From Luidia sarsii (Eukaryota; Echinodermata; Asteroidea; Paxillosida; Luidiidae): a stretch of 64,000 bases of DNA. The position numbers were made by a program, and so were the translations under genes. This document shows, piece by piece, positions 61,859-64,000 of the stretch. The stretch covers positions 14,463,400 through 14,527,399 of the forward strand of contig OX465109.1 in NCBI GenBank assembly GCA_949987565.1. Direction: 5' to 3'. How positions within the stretch are numbered: position 1 is the first letter of the stretch; each line of letters begins with the position of its first letter. The notes beneath the pieces are model-generated. The model was not told where the DNA came from, did no database searches, and saw only the letters and a list, made by a program, of their open reading frames with translations.

Positions 61859-63150
61859 CTGTCAAGCAAAATAAATACCAGGAAATTTCAGCAGCAACAT
61901 TCAAAATAAAATTCTATATTGTCTGCAGGTACCGGAGATGAACCTTACCATGAAAAGAAAAAAATATTCTTGGTCAAAACAAGTCTCAAAATATTGTTTC
62001 CTTTCTTGGCAAACACTTCATGTATCTCCAAATACATGGCACTGCTATGACCACATGGCTCCTTTGCCTCTCCTTGAAGGACACATGCTCAGTGCAGCAC
62101 ATTGCCATCCCTGGATTACACTTCATTTGGACTAGGGATGGAAGCAGCCTGAATGCTGCCTTTTGACCAGGCCAACTCTTTCCCTAGCACCATTGTGTTC
62201 ACATGGGAACACTCAACCAAGCCCACTTTTCTGGAGGTCACCATTCAGAAAGATGATAGCTCACCAACTTCTGACTTGTATTTGAAGCCTACTGACACTC
62301 ATCGACAGTCAAGTTCTCGGGTTGAGGTGCATATGTTCAAATTATTTTCTCCGCCATACACTAATTGTGGCACTTTGAGGGAAAATCCTGACAAATCACA
62401 TACTGTCACTGCCATGAATATGACTGATGGTGAATCAAGATTGCAAATACATAAGATTCTGAGTGAGTTACCATCTGCAACGTCTGATGTTGATGAGGAC
62501 ATTGATCACTACTGTCAGGCTGTAATATGTTAATTAAATTGCTCCATGGAAGTTCTGGCAGGAAAATAAGCACATACCACTGTCAATAATGCTCCATGTT
62601 TAAAGTTTGGCTGGAAGGATATCAACCGTGGGATCTCATCAGGCTCACCGCGCACAAAGCCACTTGGGGACAATAAGGAAGCAAGCACAAGTACAAGTCT
62701 TTAGGGTGTAAAGTGGTGCATAAATTATGAATATGAAAAATACAACCTGCCATAAGCCTTGATTCATTAAAAAATATAATCAAGCTTGCAGCACAAAGTA
62801 AAATTTAGACTGAAAATAAAGTGTGTAGTGTAAGACATACAAGAGGGGATTGATACAGTGATACAGTGAATGTCTAGAACTTGATTGTGCCATTGATGCA
62901 GATGCACACAGGATCTCAATGATGTACAGTGTATGTATGTTAAACTACTCCATGCTGACAAAGTCCTTGGCAATGGAATAGAAGAGAAAAAAGTGAACAT
63001 GCTCACCTCGGTATCAGTTGTAACACAGGATGCATTCTTGAGCTGAATAAGGCAATCAGGTAGTTTACAGTATTGTTACTCTGCTCGAACAAGACAGCTA
63101 ATCTCTCACCAGTAGGATCCCACTCCATGTCTTGAATAAGTCCACCAACT
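61715..63150 (-). CDS. ALADIN (AAAS)-like nucleoporin, last three exons
   Basis: Exons on the minus strand: 63007-63150, 62578-62662, 61715-61858 (TGA at 61717-61715). Phases join exactly. They encode VGGLIQDMEWDPTGERLAVL and LIALFSSRMHPVLQLIPSGF, then VRGEPDEIPRLISFQPNFKH, GALLTVGWHTGKVSFIPL and a short polar tail ending STRELFSNLQSW. DMEWDPTGERLAVL, the RGEP...LISFQPNF and GALLTVGWxxGKVxFIPL blocks are the C-terminal WD40 repeats of ALADIN, a nuclear-pore and spindle protein. The N-terminal exons lie beyond 64000. A decayed PLE1 fragment sits in the last intron. Confidence 0.85.
61985..62345 (+). pseudogene. Decayed PLE1 reverse transcriptase fragment
   Basis: FLGKHFMYLQIHGTAMT-like sequence (compare FLGKHYLQVHGTAMGT of PLE1), then IVFTWEHSTKPTFLEVTIQK and SDLYLKPTDTHRQSSSR match PLE1 3360-3800, with the YIDD region deleted. 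It lies antisense in the ALADIN-like intron. Confidence 0.7.
62578..62662 (-). CDS. ALADIN-like penultimate exon
   Basis: 85 nt, GFVRGEPDEIPRLISFQPNF and KHGALLTV, between AAG acceptor and GTATGT donor. Confidence 0.85.
63007..63150 (-). CDS. ALADIN-like antepenultimate exon
   Basis: 144 nt, acceptor ATTGCAG, donor GTGAGC; VGGLIQDMEWDPTGERLAVL FEQSN... ends in phase 2 within IPS. Confidence 0.85.
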
Positions 63151-64000
63151 CTGCAATTTACAAGAGTAAGAATGGTTCTTGGTATATGTATACAGCTGCT
63201 GATAAAAGGTTCTACAGGCATATTCACATTTTAGCTATAAACCAAACCAAAACAAACTTTTGTTTTATGGTTTTCTGTATAATGGTTGGTTGAGGTAAGC
63301 CTTTCCTCCTCTTGTATCAATCCTCCATTCACCCTTAGAGGAATGTCTTTTTACCCAAAACGATTTTCAAAAGAGCGCCCCTGCCAAGACTGTTTCATTA
63401 CTTAGGTTTTTTTTTATTATCCATCAATTTTCTTCTACATAAATCAGTAGCTGGGTCATTCCATATTAGAGTAACCCACCATTTGACCTGAGGTCTTCAG
63501 GTTTTAATAAAACAATGCTATTCCTGTAGAGTGTAGACAGCACGGAGTAATTACACATTGTATGATTAACAAATGCCAATTTTCATTTAAATCTAAAAAA
63601 AAACACCACATTTTAATCATCTAACAAGAAAAATGAATATAAACTGATTAATCTTAGTGCTCAAAAGGACATGAGATTCCACTTGAGAAGGAACCAATCA
63701 TTGAAGAAAAAACATTGCTTTTTGGGGTTTGAAACTTTTGGGCTTTCATGTGAAGTTCATGAAAGTATAAAGGTACCAGTATATCAAGTCTAATTTTCAT
63801 AATCCCTGTGAATAGAGAATGATGTTTCTAGTACTAGGTTTTTCATGATTTTCATACAAAATTTACATAAATTTGATGAATGATGACAGACAGATGTTTG
63901 CTTAACTAATAGTGAAGAAGTGGACTTTTGAATAAAAACTCAATTTTTCTTTAATTACCTATACTGCATGTGCATGCAATGAAAACCAGATTCTGCTAAC
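63151..64000. other. Intron of the ALADIN-like gene
   Basis: No further exon recognised to the window end. TGGGTCATTCCATATTAGAG at 63452 shares its first 12 bases with the 24-bp inverted end of the 53444-56991 element, so another copy may begin here and run out of the window. Confidence 0.4.

Overview
This is a piece of a eukaryotic, almost certainly marine invertebrate, nuclear genome. It has spliced animal genes with GT-AG introns and many transposable elements of animal type. TACATG/GTAC palindromic simple repeats are frequent, which I associate with lancelets, echinoderms, hemichordates and some molluscs. I cannot fix the species from the sequence. No prokaryotic gene organisation is present.

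Host genes. (1) A penta-EF-hand gene closest to sorcin/grancalcin lies on the minus strand. Six coding exons run from the ATG at 16640 to 6323; the last exon(s) lie beyond the window or are not recognisable. Its introns are loaded with transposons. (2) An aquaporin-11-like gene lies on the plus strand, two coding exons at 58603-59185 and 59349-59575, with a polyadenylation signal. (3) The 3' end of a nucleoporin ALADIN (AAAS)-like gene lies on the minus strand: three exons between 63150 and 61715, then TGA and AATAAA.

Mobile DNA makes up most of the rest. 1-6.1 kb: a THAP-containing TTAA (Kolobok-like) remnant, a frameshifted Penelope-like element (PLE family 1, RT plus GIY-YIG), and a foldback region carrying a hammerhead-like hairpin insertion. 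9.7-11 kb: a truncated PLE of a second family. 12.1-14.2 kb: a TA-flanked pogo-like element. 15.1-16.2 kb: a 20-bp minisatellite split by a 671-bp snap-back element with a 9-bp target duplication. 18.3-24.2 kb: a PLE1 copy with an inverted tail, invaded by a PLE2 copy, itself invaded by a foldback element. 24.4-25.0 kb: a second THAP/TTAA element. 25.8-32.2 kb: a decayed virus-like (Polinton/adintovirus-type) locus of several short genes on both strands, interrupted by a terminal-inverted-repeat element.

32.3-47.0 kb holds a Ty3/gypsy LTR retrotransposon (LTRs, tRNA-Leu primer site, gag, protease, RT, RNase H, integrase, C2H2 zinc-finger ORF). Its pol gene is split by the most interesting object in the window: a 6,246-bp palindromic element (37119-43364). 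Its termini are AG...CT, it is flanked by a perfect 6-bp target duplication ATGGAA, and its arms are about 2.85 kb. Each arm carries a 164-codon gene with an internal duplication, followed about 28 nt after the stop by a stem-loop matching the histone-mRNA 3' stem-loop consensus. Each arm also has a 45-bp iteron array and a zinc-finger/acidic gene. Diverged relatives of both genes, of the stem-loop and of the iteron core lie in the 25.8-32.2 kb locus, so the palindrome looks like a non-autonomous or satellite derivative of that virus-like element. 47-57.6 kb is intergenic and carries MITEs, a hAT-like element, a 3.5-kb inverted-repeat element and a PLE1 foldback.
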